Below are positions 1-5,948 of a stretch of DNA of 7,497 nt, one piece after another; the stretch's first letter is position 1; each line of letters opens with the position of its first letter. Source of the stretch: Oscillospiraceae bacterium (lineage in GTDB: Bacteria > Bacillota > Clostridia > Oscillospirales > Oscillospiraceae); contig CACXHI010000170.1 of NCBI GenBank assembly GCA_902767395.1, positions 1-7,497 on the forward strand, given 5' to 3'. The notes beneath the pieces are model-generated. The model did no database searches, was not told the DNA's origin, and worked only from the letters and a program-made list of their open reading frames with translations. The translations under genes and the position numbers were made by a program.

Positions 1-60
1 CGCCATGTTTACGTTTGTACAAGATGTCTCCGCTCCAACAAGGTTGAGCGTGCGATCTGA
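1..60 (+). CDS. rpmB: 50S ribosomal protein L28, C-terminal fragment (cut by window edge)
   Basis: Frame 1 is open from the first base to a TGA at 58-60 and encodes RHVYVCTRCLRSNKVERAI. This matches the C-terminal strand of bacterial L28, where a 'KRVYVCTRCLRSGKV' type ending is typical of clostridial proteins with a Cys-X2-Cys zinc pair; only this second pair is inside the window. L28 is a structural protein of the large ribosomal subunit. The 5' part, start codon and promoter lie to the left of the window. An intrinsic terminator follows 17 nt after the stop, as expected for the end of a short ribosomal protein transcript. The identification rests on 19 residues recognised from family knowledge, without a database search. 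Confidence 0.85.
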   Translation, partial: RHVYVCTRCLRSNKVERAI

Positions 61-77
61 TGACAAGACGAAATCGG

Positions 78-105
78 GCAGTGTGCGAGAGCACACTGCT
101 TTTTT
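78..105 (+). terminator. Intrinsic terminator of rpmB
   Basis: A perfect 9-bp stem, GCAGTGTGC (78-86) with GCACACTGC (91-99), is closed by a GAGA (GNRA) tetraloop and followed at once by six T (100-105). This is a textbook Rho-independent terminator on the plus strand, 17 nt after the rpmB stop codon. Read on the minus strand it has A residues before the hairpin and no U tract after it, so it is not a good terminator for pcrA. Confidence 0.9.
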
Positions 106-110
106 CGCAA

Positions 111-167
111 CTGTTCCGCCCGTCCCCGCAACGCACCCTGTGCGTGCTGCGGGGACGGGCGGAGCAG
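111..167. repeat. Long GC-rich inverted repeat (20-bp stem) in the convergent intergenic region
   Basis: Bases 111-130 and 148-167 form a 20-bp stem containing a single G-T wobble (114/164). The inner 16 bp (115-130 with 148-163, TCCGCCCGTCCCCGCA) are perfect. The apex holds a second helix, ACGCAC (131-136) with GTGCGT (140-145), around a 3-nt loop CCT, with GC (146-147) bulged. No U tract follows on either strand, so it is not a standard intrinsic terminator. It lies between the ends of rpmB and pcrA. It could block read-through, stabilise 3' ends, or be a dispersed palindromic element (REP- or MITE-like). The structure is certain; its role is inference. Confidence 0.75.
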
Positions 168-173
168 CTCTAT

Positions 174-206
174 GGAGAATTGAAACGCACATCCTTTCAA
201 TTCTCC
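174..206. repeat. AT-richer inverted repeat (12-bp perfect stem) beside the pcrA 3' end
   Basis: GGAGAATTGAAA (174-185) is perfectly complementary to TTTCAATTCTCC (195-206), with a 9-nt loop. It starts 7 nt after the large GC-rich inverted repeat and lies 30 nt beyond the pcrA stop on the minus strand. Neither strand has a U tract directly after it, so termination of pcrA here would be atypical. ACGCAC occurs at the base of this loop (185-190) as well as near the apex of the neighbouring hairpin (131-136), which hints that the two may belong to one element. Function unknown. Confidence 0.65.
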
Positions 207-236
207 GCTTTCCGTTGACGGCCTGAATGTGTCTGG

Positions 237-2687
237 TCAGAGCTTCTTCATGTGGGCGCTGGCGGTGTTCGCCAGCAGGCGCTTTGTGCCCTTTTCGTCG
301 AAGGCAATCTCCAGCATGGCGTCGCTGCCCATCCGGGTGACGGCCAGAATCAGGCCGCGCCCGAAGGAGGTGTGCAGAACGGAGTCGCCCGGCTTATAGT
401 CCGGCACGGCGCGGGCAGACTTTTCCGCCCGTACCGCACCGAAGCGGGTGCGGCCTGTGCCGGTCGGCTTGCCGCCGCGTTCGGCAAAGGGCAGATCGTC
501 ATATCCGTCCGACGCGGCAAAGGGCAGATCGTCGTAGGAAAACCGCTCCGAGGGACGGACGGGCGCCGCCGTCCGTTTGGGACGCGGCGGCTGGGCCAGC
601 AGCGAGGGAGGGATGCTCTCGATGAAGCGGGACAGACGGTTGACTGTGGTGCGTCCGTAGAGCATCCGCTGGCGGGCGTGGGTGACGGTCAGCGTCTTCT
701 GCGCCCGCGTGATGGCGACGTAGCACAGACGGCGCTCCTCCTCCAGCTCCTCGTGCTCGCCGATGCACCGCAGGCTGGGGAACAGCCCGTCCTCCGCGCC
801 GACAAGGAAGACGTGGGGGAATTCCAAGCCCTTCGCCGTGTGGATCGTCATCATCACCACCGCGTCCGCCGCCGCGTCGTACTGTTCGATGTCGGTGTAG
901 AGGGCAATTTCCTCCAGAAACCCGTGCAGGGAGGCGTCGTCCGGGTGATTGTCCACATAGTTGACCAGCGAGGATCGAAGCTCGCGCACGTTTTCCAGCC
1001 GGGTGCGGCTCTCCACGTCGCCGTGCTCCTCCAGCATCTTCGCGTAGCCGATCTTCTCCACCATCGCGTCGTAGAACTCCGGCAGGGGCAGCCGGTCGAG
1101 CAGCCCCGCGCAGTCCTCGATCAGCGACGCAAAGGCCAACAGCTTCGCCGCGCTCTTCTCCAGCGCAGCGTAGCGGTCTGCATCGGACAGCACCAAATAC
1201 ATCGGCAGACCCCGCGCCTCCGCCAGCCGCCGGACGTTTTCCAGCGTCTTGGGGCCGATGCCGCGGGGCGGGGTGTTCACAATCCGGTTCAACCGCAGAT
1301 CGTCCGCCCGGTTGTTGATGAGCTGCAAATAGGCCAGCATGTCCTTGACCTCGGCCCGGTCAAAGAAGCGCGTCCCGCCGATGATCCGGTAGGGAATGCC
1401 GTTGAATTTGAACGAGCGCTCGAGGGCGTTGGACTGGGCGTTGGTGCGGTAGAGAATGGCGAAGTCGCGGTAGTGGGCGGGCGGCGTCTGGGAGAAGATT
1501 CGGCCCGCAACGTAGTTGGCCTCCTCGTTTTCGTCGGCGGTCTCCTTCACCGTGATTGGAGCGCCGGAGGCATTCTGCGTCCAAAGCGTTTTCCCCTTGC
1601 GCCCCCGGTTTTGGGAGATGACCGCGTTGGCGGCCTTCAGGATGCACTGGGTCGAGCGGTAGTTCTGCTCCAATCGGATCAGCCGCGCGCCGGGGAAGCG
1701 CTCCTCGAAGCTCAGAATGTTCTCAATCGTCGCGCCTCGGAATTTGTAGATGCTCTGGTCGTCGTCGCCCACCACGCAGATATTCTCCCGTCCCCCCGCC
1801 AGCAGGGAGGAGAGCAGGTATTGCAGATGGTTCGTGTCCTGATATTCGTCGATCAGAACGTAGTGGAACCGCCGCTGCCAGCTCCGCCGCACCTCCTCGA
1901 AGTCCTGCAGGAGCTTCACGGTCAGCAGGATGATATCGTCAAAGTCCAGCGCGTTGGCCTCCCGCAGCCTTGCCTGATAATCCCGGTAGCAGGCCGCTGT
2001 GATCCGCAGCCGGTCGTCTCCGGCCTTCTCCGCCTCGGCGGCGTAGTCGGCGGGAAACTGCATGGCGTCCTTGGCGCGGCTGATGAGGCTCAGAACCAGC
2101 CGGGCCGGAAGCGCCTTTTCGTCCAGCCCCCGCGCCTTCATCACGTCCTTCATCACCCGCTCGGCGTCTGCCGTGTCATAGATTGTGAACTGCGCGTCAT
2201 AGCCCAGCCGGTCGATCTCCCGGCGCAGGATGCGGCAGCAGGCGGCGTGGAAGGTCATGGCCCAGACCTCCCCGGCCTGCGCCCCCAGCATATCCGCCAG
2301 ACGCTCCTTGAGCTGGTTGGCGGCCTTGTTGGTAAAGGTGATGGCGATGATCTGCCACGGGGCTACCGGCTCCACCGCGCAGAGCGCGGCGAGCTCCGCC
2401 GTCATGGGCCCGTCCTGTGCGGCGGCCTGCTCCAGCGCCGCCAGCTCCGCCGGGCCGAAGCCCTCCGGGACGGTCTCGCAGTCGGAGCCGCGCCCAAAGC
2501 GGATCAGATTGGCAATGCGGTGGATCAGCACCGTGGTCTTGCCGCTGCCGGCGCCGGCCAGAAGCAGGAGCGGCCCCTCGGTGGTGAGGACGGCCTCCTG
2601 CTGACGGTCGTTCAGGCCGGGAAACTGCCGCCGGATCAACGCCCGGCGCAGGGTCACAAATCGTTCTCTCTCTGTCTGATTCATCAT
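237..2687 (-). CDS. pcrA: ATP-dependent 3'-5' DNA helicase, PcrA/UvrD family (SF1A)
   Basis: Unwinds DNA in nucleotide excision repair, replication restart and removal of RecA or stalled RNA polymerase; cytoplasmic. The 816-residue product carries the SF1A motifs in order: Q motif LNDRQQEAV (about 25-33), Walker A GAGSGKTT (45-52), motif Ia ITFTNKAA (116-123), Walker B/motif II DEYQDTN (280-286), motif III GDDDQSIYKFRGA (from 307), motif IV QNYRST, motif V TIHTAKGLE (from 614) and motif VI VAITRAQ (arginine finger about R661). The last 50 or so residues (KPGDSVLHTSFGRG onwards) match the Tudor-like C-terminal domain of Gram-positive PcrA. Two oddities: an extra segment of about 45 residues between motifs I and Ia, and a duplicated YDDLPFA in the linker (718-735). 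AAGGAA at 2692-2697 sits 4 nt from the ATG at 2687 and 7 nt from the adjacent ATG at 2684, so the start may be one codon later. The start overlaps the upstream membrane-protein stop (ATGA), implying translational coupling. Confidence 0.95.
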   Translation of the reverse strand: MMNQTERERFVTLRRALIRRQFPGLNDRQQEAVLTTEGPLLLLAGAGSGKTTVLIHRIANLIRFGRGSDCETVPEGFGPAELAALEQAAAQDGPMTAELAALCAVEPVAPWQIIAITFTNKAANQLKERLADMLGAQAGEVWAMTFHAACCRILRREIDRLGYDAQFTIYDTADAERVMKDVMKARGLDEKALPARLVLSLISRAKDAMQFPADYAAEAEKAGDDRLRITAACYRDYQARLREANALDFDDIILLTVKLLQDFEEVRRSWQRRFHYVLIDEYQDTNHLQYLLSSLLAGGRENICVVGDDDQSIYKFRGATIENILSFEERFPGARLIRLEQNYRSTQCILKAANAVISQNRGRKGKTLWTQNASGAPITVKETADENEEANYVAGRIFSQTPPAHYRDFAILYRTNAQSNALERSFKFNGIPYRIIGGTRFFDRAEVKDMLAYLQLINNRADDLRLNRIVNTPPRGIGPKTLENVRRLAEARGLPMYLVLSDADRYAALEKSAAKLLAFASLIEDCAGLLDRLPLPEFYDAMVEKIGYAKMLEEHGDVESRTRLENVRELRSSLVNYVDNHPDDASLHGFLEEIALYTDIEQYDAAADAVVMMTIHTAKGLEFPHVFLVGAEDGLFPSLRCIGEHEELEEERRLCYVAITRAQKTLTVTHARQRMLYGRTTVNRLSRFIESIPPSLLAQPPRPKRTAAPVRPSERFSYDDLPFAASDGYDDLPFAERGGKPTGTGRTRFGAVRAEKSARAVPDYKPGDSVLHTSFGRGLILAVTRMGSDAMLEIAFDEKGTKRLLANTASAHMKKL
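482..533. repeat. In-frame 19-bp direct repeat within pcrA (33-bp period)
   Basis: CGGCAAAGGGCAGATCGTC occurs at 482-500 and again at 515-533. The 33-bp period equals 11 codons, so the duplication keeps frame and gives two copies of YDDLPFA (residues 718-724 and 729-735) in the flexible linker before the PcrA C-terminal domain. Identity at DNA level suggests a recent tandem duplication, or selection on the peptide together with a codon-biased background. Confidence 0.85.
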
Positions 2688-3529
2688 GGAGTTCCTTTAC
2701 GCTGTTTGATTTTTCGTTTGTCTGCCTGCTGCTCCAGCATCCGATTCAGAATGCCGCCGCAGAAGAACAGATAGATGCACACGTAGAGCCAGAGCATCGC
2801 CATTGCAATGACGGACAGGCTCCCGTAGTACAGGGAATAATTGCCGAAGTGGTTGACGTAGACCGTAAAGAGCTGGGAGAACACCACCCACAGCACCGCC
2901 GTCGTGAAGGCCCCGGGCAGGGAGGCTGCAAAGCGGACGCGGCGGTTAGGGAAGGCAACGTACATTACCGTAAACAGAAGGGTCAGCACCAGCACGGTCA
3001 GCACGTATTTCAGCCGGGAAAGGCGCTCGAGCAGAACCCCGAGGAAGCTCCCGTCCTCTCCGAGGGCGGCGATGAGGTCCTGCCCCGCCAGATGCAGAGT
3101 CAGCAGGAGCACGGTCGCCAGAATGCCCGTCAGCGTTGCCAGCAGGCAGCGCAGCCGCAGAAAGATCGCGTTGCGCGTCTCTCGGGCGACGTAGATGCGG
3201 TTCAGCCCCCGATAGAGGCTCAAAACGCCCTTGGAGGACATCCACAGGGCCGTGACCGCCGAGATGGACAGCACCGCCGGGGAGTCCACGGCAAACAGCT
3301 CGTCGATCATATAATCGGTCAGGGCTTGCAGACTTTCCGGAACGACCTTCTCCAGCAGCAGACGCAGATCGTAAGGCCGGACGGGGGTGTATTGCAGGAT
3401 GCTGATAATCAGCATGACCGCGGGGAAGATCGCCAGCAGCCAGAAATAGGCCGCGTAAGCCGCGTAGATGTGAACCTCCAGTCGGCGAACCCGGCGAAGA
3501 AACAGACAGATCTGATCCCAGAGCTTCAC
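2684..3529 (-). CDS. YihY/BrkB-family integral membrane protein
   Basis: A 281-residue protein of the YihY/virulence factor BrkB family (formerly mis-called ribonuclease BN); its molecular function is not established. Recognisable family traits are an N-terminal amphipathic stretch (LFLRRVRRLEVHIYAAY), then the first membrane span ending in the 'FP' signature (AYFWLLAIFPAVMLI, about 26-42). A conserved ALWMSSKGVLSLYRGLNRIY block (about 93-112) follows, then 'AFPNRRVRF' before the fifth span, and a last span with GSLSVIAMAMLWLYVCIYLFFCGG. About six transmembrane helices are expected. The C-terminus is basic. I chose the GTG at 3529 because AAGGGAGGTGA lies 5 nt before it; the upstream GTG at 3586 would add 19 residues but put the coding start across this ideal ribosome binding site. 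The stop overlaps pcrA by 4 nt, and the two are probably co-transcribed. Confidence 0.88.
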   Translation of the reverse strand: MKLWDQICLFLRRVRRLEVHIYAAYAAYFWLLAIFPAVMLIISILQYTPVRPYDLRLLLEKVVPESLQALTDYMIDELFAVDSPAVLSISAVTALWMSSKGVLSLYRGLNRIYVARETRNAIFLRLRCLLATLTGILATVLLLTLHLAGQDLIAALGEDGSFLGVLLERLSRLKYVLTVLVLTLLFTVMYVAFPNRRVRFAASLPGAFTTAVLWVVFSQLFTVYVNHFGNYSLYYGSLSVIAMAMLWLYVCIYLFFCGGILNRMLEQQADKRKIKQRKGTP

Positions 3530-3533
3530 GGCC

Positions 3534-3544
3534 TCACCTCCCTT
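3534..3544 (-). promoter_or_regulatory. Ribosome binding site that fixes the BrkB-family GTG start
   Basis: Read on the minus strand this is AAGGGAGGTGA, a near-complete complement of the 16S rRNA 3' end. The GGAGG core (3537-3541) is 7 nt before the GTG at 3527-3529. This spacing decides for GTG at 3529 over the frame-compatible GTG at 3586. Confidence 0.85.
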
Positions 3545-3629
3545 CGCTTCACCCTGCACCCGGCGGAGGCGTACAGCGTGCGTCACGCCGGGGCGGAATG
3601 GAATGATCCGGTTTCGATTTTAGGTTCCT

Positions 3630-3658
3630 ATTATAGCAAGCCCCGCCGGGAAATGCAA
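3630..3658 (-). promoter_or_regulatory. Extended -10 promoter for the BrkB-pcrA operon
   Basis: On the minus strand a perfect TATAAT (3635 down to 3630) is preceded by TGC, giving an extended -10 (TGnTATAAT). A partial -35 TTGCAT (3658 down to 3653) lies 17 nt upstream. Transcription would start near 3623, about 95 nt before the GTG start at 3529. The element sits in the gap after the spoIID-like gene, so the operon need not depend on read-through from it; no terminator hairpin with a U tract is evident between the two. Confidence 0.7.
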
Positions 3659-3676
3659 TCGAACGCGCCACTTTTT

Positions 3677-4717
3677 TTAGTACGCCTCCACCGTCACCCC
3701 CTGATAGTACCACTTCAAAATCTCCGTGAAGCGGTTGCCTGCGCGGGCCATGGCGTCTGCGCCGTATTGGCTCATGCCCACCCGGTGTCCATAGCCCTTC
3801 GTGGTGAACACGGCTTCCTCGGCGGTCAGCTCCAGCGTGAAGACCGTGGAGCGCAGGCCGAAGCGCTTGCGCAGCCATGTGCCCGAAAACGGCCTGCCGC
3901 CCAGCTCCATCCGGTCCACGCCCCCGCCGGGGGTGTAGGTGACGGCCCCAACCCAGCCGCCCAGCGCCTCCGGGAAGGAAACGGCCCCGTCCTGCTCCGC
4001 CAGCGCCGCGCGGAAGTCGTCGAGCGGGATTCGCGTTTCGTCGGAGAAATGCGTCGCGCCCTCCTCGCCGGGGCTTTCAACGGCTTGCAGATAGGGCAGG
4101 TCGCTGCCCCAGACGGCGGCGGCGGATTCGGTCTGCCCGCCGGAGCAGGAGAAGAAGGTCGCGTCGATCAGCGCCCCCTGATAGCGGATCACAAGCCCGT
4201 CCGTCGCCGTGACAGCGGCCTCCGCCCGCGCCCGGTCCTCCGGCGCGGCGGCGGAGGGGTCCCGCCAGCCCTGACAGCAGCCGGAATTCACGCAGACCGC
4301 CGCCCCATCATGGCGGCGGTGGAGATAGCTGCGCAGACAGTAGGTGCGCGAGGCGACGGCCTGCGCCTTCTTCGCCTCGTCTTCAAACGAGGATGGCATT
4401 TCCGCCAGCAGCACCCCGGTCAGATAGGTGTGCAGATCCATGCTCTCGATCTCGCTGCCCCGCAGCACCGGCAGGCGGAACCGGGCGTCGAAGCCGTCCG
4501 CCGCCTCGGGCGCGGGGGCGGCGGGATTCGAGGCGGGCGCATTGGAATCCCACGCCTCGTCCGGCGTGTCCGTCGCCTGCGGGTCAGTTGGTCGAGCGTC
4601 CGCCGCTGGGGCGGCGGATTCCCCCTGCGGCGGCCCGCCCACGACCCCCGTGCAGAGAAAGGGCAGAGCTGCCCAGAAGAGAATGACGATGAGTGCTGCA
4701 AGGATGGAATCCTTCAT
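3677..4717 (-). CDS. spoIID: SpoIID-family lytic transglycosylase / amidase enhancer (sporulation-type cell-wall enzyme)
   Basis: SpoIID cleaves denuded glycan strands of peptidoglycan and works with the SpoIIP amidase and SpoIIM during forespore engulfment; SpoIID-like paralogues also exist. This 346-residue product starts with one N-terminal membrane span (about 5-26). A Pro/Ala/Asp-rich linker (about 28-75) follows, then the SpoIID domain. The catalytic segment YLTGVLLAEMPSSF places the expected catalytic glutamate at E106, equivalent from memory to E88 of B. subtilis. The block QAVASRTYC, the CVNSGCCQ segment (C142 and C148, the spacing of the zinc-binding Cys pair reported for C. difficile SpoIID), TATDGLVI, FSCSGGQTE and the C-terminal GYGHRVGMSQYGA (308-320) all match the family. 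AGGAGG at 4722-4727, 4 nt before the ATG at 4717, fixes the start. No spoIIM or spoIIP lies in the window, so whether this is the true spoIID or a paralogue is open. Confidence 0.88.
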   Translation of the reverse strand: MKDSILAALIVILFWAALPFLCTGVVGGPPQGESAAPAADARPTDPQATDTPDEAWDSNAPASNPAAPAPEAADGFDARFRLPVLRGSEIESMDLHTYLTGVLLAEMPSSFEDEAKKAQAVASRTYCLRSYLHRRHDGAAVCVNSGCCQGWRDPSAAAPEDRARAEAAVTATDGLVIRYQGALIDATFFSCSGGQTESAAAVWGSDLPYLQAVESPGEEGATHFSDETRIPLDDFRAALAEQDGAVSFPEALGGWVGAVTYTPGGGVDRMELGGRPFSGTWLRKRFGLRSTVFTLELTAEEAVFTTKGYGHRVGMSQYGADAMARAGNRFTEILKWYYQGVTVEAY

Positions 4718-4721
4718 TTTT

Positions 4722-4727
4722 CCTCCT
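4722..4727 (-). promoter_or_regulatory. Ribosome binding site that fixes the spoIID-like start
   Basis: AGGAGG on the minus strand, 4 nt before the ATG at 4715-4717. A longer open frame begins at 4825 but would run through this site and through the divergent promoter, and its extra 36 residues lack a signal-like sequence. The shorter start also gives a proper N-terminal membrane span. Confidence 0.8.
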
Positions 4728-4742
4728 GTTCCCGGAAAATCA

Positions 4743-4771
4743 TTGACGAAACGGTAAACTTGTGGTAAAAT
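4743..4771 (+). promoter_or_regulatory. Sigma-A type promoter for the pseudo-beta-lactamase/lipoprotein unit
   Basis: TTGACG (4743-4748) and TAAAAT (4766-4771) are separated by exactly 17 nt, and TGG precedes the -10, giving an extended -10 (TGnTAAAAT). Each hexamer has five of six consensus bases. Start of transcription is expected at about 4777-4779. The promoter lies in the divergent gap with the spoIID-like gene, only about 25 nt from that gene's start codon, so its regulatory region overlaps the neighbour's leader. Confidence 0.8.
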
Positions 4772-4777
4772 AGCCCC

Positions 4778-4897
4778 ACATGAAAGGGGATGTTTATCTA
4801 CCTCTCCAAAGGCTATGCCCGGCAACCGCGTTTTAGAACCTGCCGGGGCCCCGTTTGGGGGAGTCTGATGAAAGATGAAAAAGGAGCTGTTTTACTT
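4778..4897 (+). other. Structured 5' leader of about 120 nt, possible cis-regulatory RNA
   Basis: Between the predicted transcription start and the ATG at 4898 the RNA can form CCCGGCA (4818-4824) with TGCCGGG (4841-4847), a 7-bp stem. This can be extended by GGC (4811-4813) with GCC (4848-4850) and by CTCC (4804-4807) with GGAG (4860-4863). A competing hairpin CCCC (4849-4852)-GTTT-GGGG (4857-4860) shares bases with the extended stem, so two exclusive folds are possible. No U tract follows. The string CCCGGCAACC recalls part of the SAM-I riboswitch, but its other conserved blocks were not found. No known riboswitch class recognised; the regulatory role is inference. Confidence 0.4.
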
Positions 4898-5863
4898 ATG
4901 AAAATGAAAAAGCCCGATATCTTCCTTGGCATCACACTGTGTATGCTGGTGCTGGCCGCGGTGCTCTGCATCGTCATCTGGGTGATTCAGAAGAAGGACC
5001 CCACAACCTCGCCCTCCGATACCGGCACAAGCATTTCCACCACGACCGGCGCACCCACGCCCTCCGACACCCAGACCACGCCCCACACCTCCGAGCAGAA
5101 CCAGCCCGTCAGCCCTTCGGAGCTCAAGGCGATTGACGAGGCGGGCCTCAAGGCCGCGCTGGACGACGCCCTGAACGGTCTGACCAGCGAGTGGCAGGTC
5201 GTGGTGACCGATCCCGCCAAGGGCAGCCGGATTGCCTCCGCCGTCAACTGCGAGCCCGACGCATGGATGACCGCCAACCGCATGACGCAGGTGTTCATCA
5301 TGGGCACCGTCTTCCAGCAGGCCAAGGACGGTACGCTCACCCTCGATGCCGTGCTTGACGACGTGAAGGCCATGATCGTCAAGAATGACCTTGCCGCAGC
5401 CGACAAGCTCACCGAGACGCTGGGCGGCGGCGACGCTGCCAAGGGCCGCGACGCGGTCAAGGAATTTGCCGTTGCCAACGGCGTCAAGCTGGGCTTTAAC
5501 CGCCCCCTGTCCGGCACCGCCGATCAGAAGAACTACGTCACTGCGCAGCAGGCTGCCGTGCTTCTGGATATGATCTGCCGCGGCGAGCTGGTGAACGAGT
5601 CCGCCTCCCAGCAGATGCTGGAGATCCTTCTCACCGGCAGTGAGAATCCCGAGATCGACCCCGGTCTGACCACGCCGAACGCCCGTTGCGGCTTTGTCAC
5701 GGACGTGGAGGACGGCACCTGCATCTGCACGATGGGTGTGGTGCAGCTTCCCAACCGGAGCTTCGTCATCAGCGTGGTCTGCAACAAGCCGGTGACCACC
5801 GACGGCGCAAAGAAGAAGGTCGCCGAGTTGATTACTCTGACCGAGTCCTTCTTCAAGGAGTAA
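4898..5863 (+). CDS. Membrane-anchored class A beta-lactamase/PBP-like protein with degenerate active site
   Basis: A 321-residue protein: cytoplasmic MKMKKPD, one membrane span (about 8-31), a Thr/Ser/Pro-rich linker (about 35-75), then an extracytoplasmic domain resembling the class A beta-lactamase family. Family landmarks align well: FIMGTVFQQAKDGTLTLD (133-150) follows where the SxxK motif should be. MIVKNDLAAADKLTETLGG (159-177) covers the SDN region. KNYVTAQQAAVLLDMICRGELV (211-232) matches the 'NyTTa.dma.LL..i..Gelv' block, and the KTG strand lies near 263. The catalytic residues appear lost: SxxK reads RMTQ (128-131), SDN reads NDL (163-165) and KTG reads RCG (263-265). The omega-loop glutamate is not evident. 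It is therefore probably a binding or scaffold pseudoenzyme, not a resistance enzyme. AAGGAG (4881-4886) is 11 nt before ATG 4898; ATG 4868 (10 residues longer) is the main alternative start. Confidence 0.75.
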   Translation: MKMKKPDIFLGITLCMLVLAAVLCIVIWVIQKKDPTTSPSDTGTSISTTTGAPTPSDTQTTPHTSEQNQPVSPSELKAIDEAGLKAALDDALNGLTSEWQVVVTDPAKGSRIASAVNCEPDAWMTANRMTQVFIMGTVFQQAKDGTLTLDAVLDDVKAMIVKNDLAAADKLTETLGGGDAAKGRDAVKEFAVANGVKLGFNRPLSGTADQKNYVTAQQAAVLLDMICRGELVNESASQQMLEILLTGSENPEIDPGLTTPNARCGFVTDVEDGTCICTMGVVQLPNRSFVISVVCNKPVTTDGAKKKVAELITLTESFFKE

Positions 5864-5909
5864 GCGCCGGGACGCACGGTTTTTTCCCGCAAGGCACGTC
5901 ATAGGAATC

Positions 5910-5938
5910 GCCTCCGCTGTCCTTGCGACAGCGGAGGC
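5910..5938 (+). terminator. Intergenic hairpin, weak terminator or attenuator
   Basis: GCCTCCGCTGTC (5910-5921) and GACAGCGGAGGC (5927-5938) form a perfect 12-bp stem with a 5-nt loop. The following bases TGCTTCAATT are only moderately T-rich, so termination is likely to be partial. It lies 46 nt after the upstream stop codon and 22 nt before the lipoprotein ATG. It may therefore lower expression of the downstream gene relative to the upstream one, or end the first transcript. No convincing separate promoter for the lipoprotein was found in the 90-nt gap. Confidence 0.6.
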
Positions 5939-5948
5939 TGCTTCAATT

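Noticed and set aside
5..226. 73-codon plus-strand frame at the left edge
   Set aside because: It overlaps the rpmB end in another frame and then runs through a terminator and two inverted repeats. The rpmB tail explains the start of the window.
252..2774. 840-codon open frame on the plus strand opposite pcrA
   Set aside because: It is antisense to a helicase with all motifs in order. Its peptide is rich in Arg, Gly, Gln and Val without domains, as expected from the antisense frame of a GC-rich gene.
2849..4768. 639-codon open frame on the plus strand opposite the BrkB-family and SpoIID-like genes
   Set aside because: It spans two convincing minus-strand genes and their intergenic promoter, and its peptide has no recognisable domain.
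4718..4800. Sigma-E or sigma-A promoter for the spoIID-like gene
   Set aside because: On the minus strand, TATTTT (near 4769) has no acceptable -35 at 16-18 nt, and no ATA/CATA pair with sigma-E spacing was found, so none is annotated.
4811..4850. SAM-I riboswitch suggested by CCCGGCAACC
   Set aside because: The flanking S-box blocks (AGAG, GGAGGGA, GGTGCCAATTCC) are absent, and the downstream gene is not a methionine or SAM gene.
4898..5863. Beta-lactam resistance gene
   Set aside because: The catalytic Ser, Lys and KTG residues are replaced, so hydrolysis of beta-lactams is not expected.
5867..5885. Intrinsic terminator using the six T at 5880-5885
   Set aside because: Only a CCG/CGG 3-bp stem precedes the T run, which is too weak. 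The 12-bp hairpin at 5910-5938 is the better candidate.
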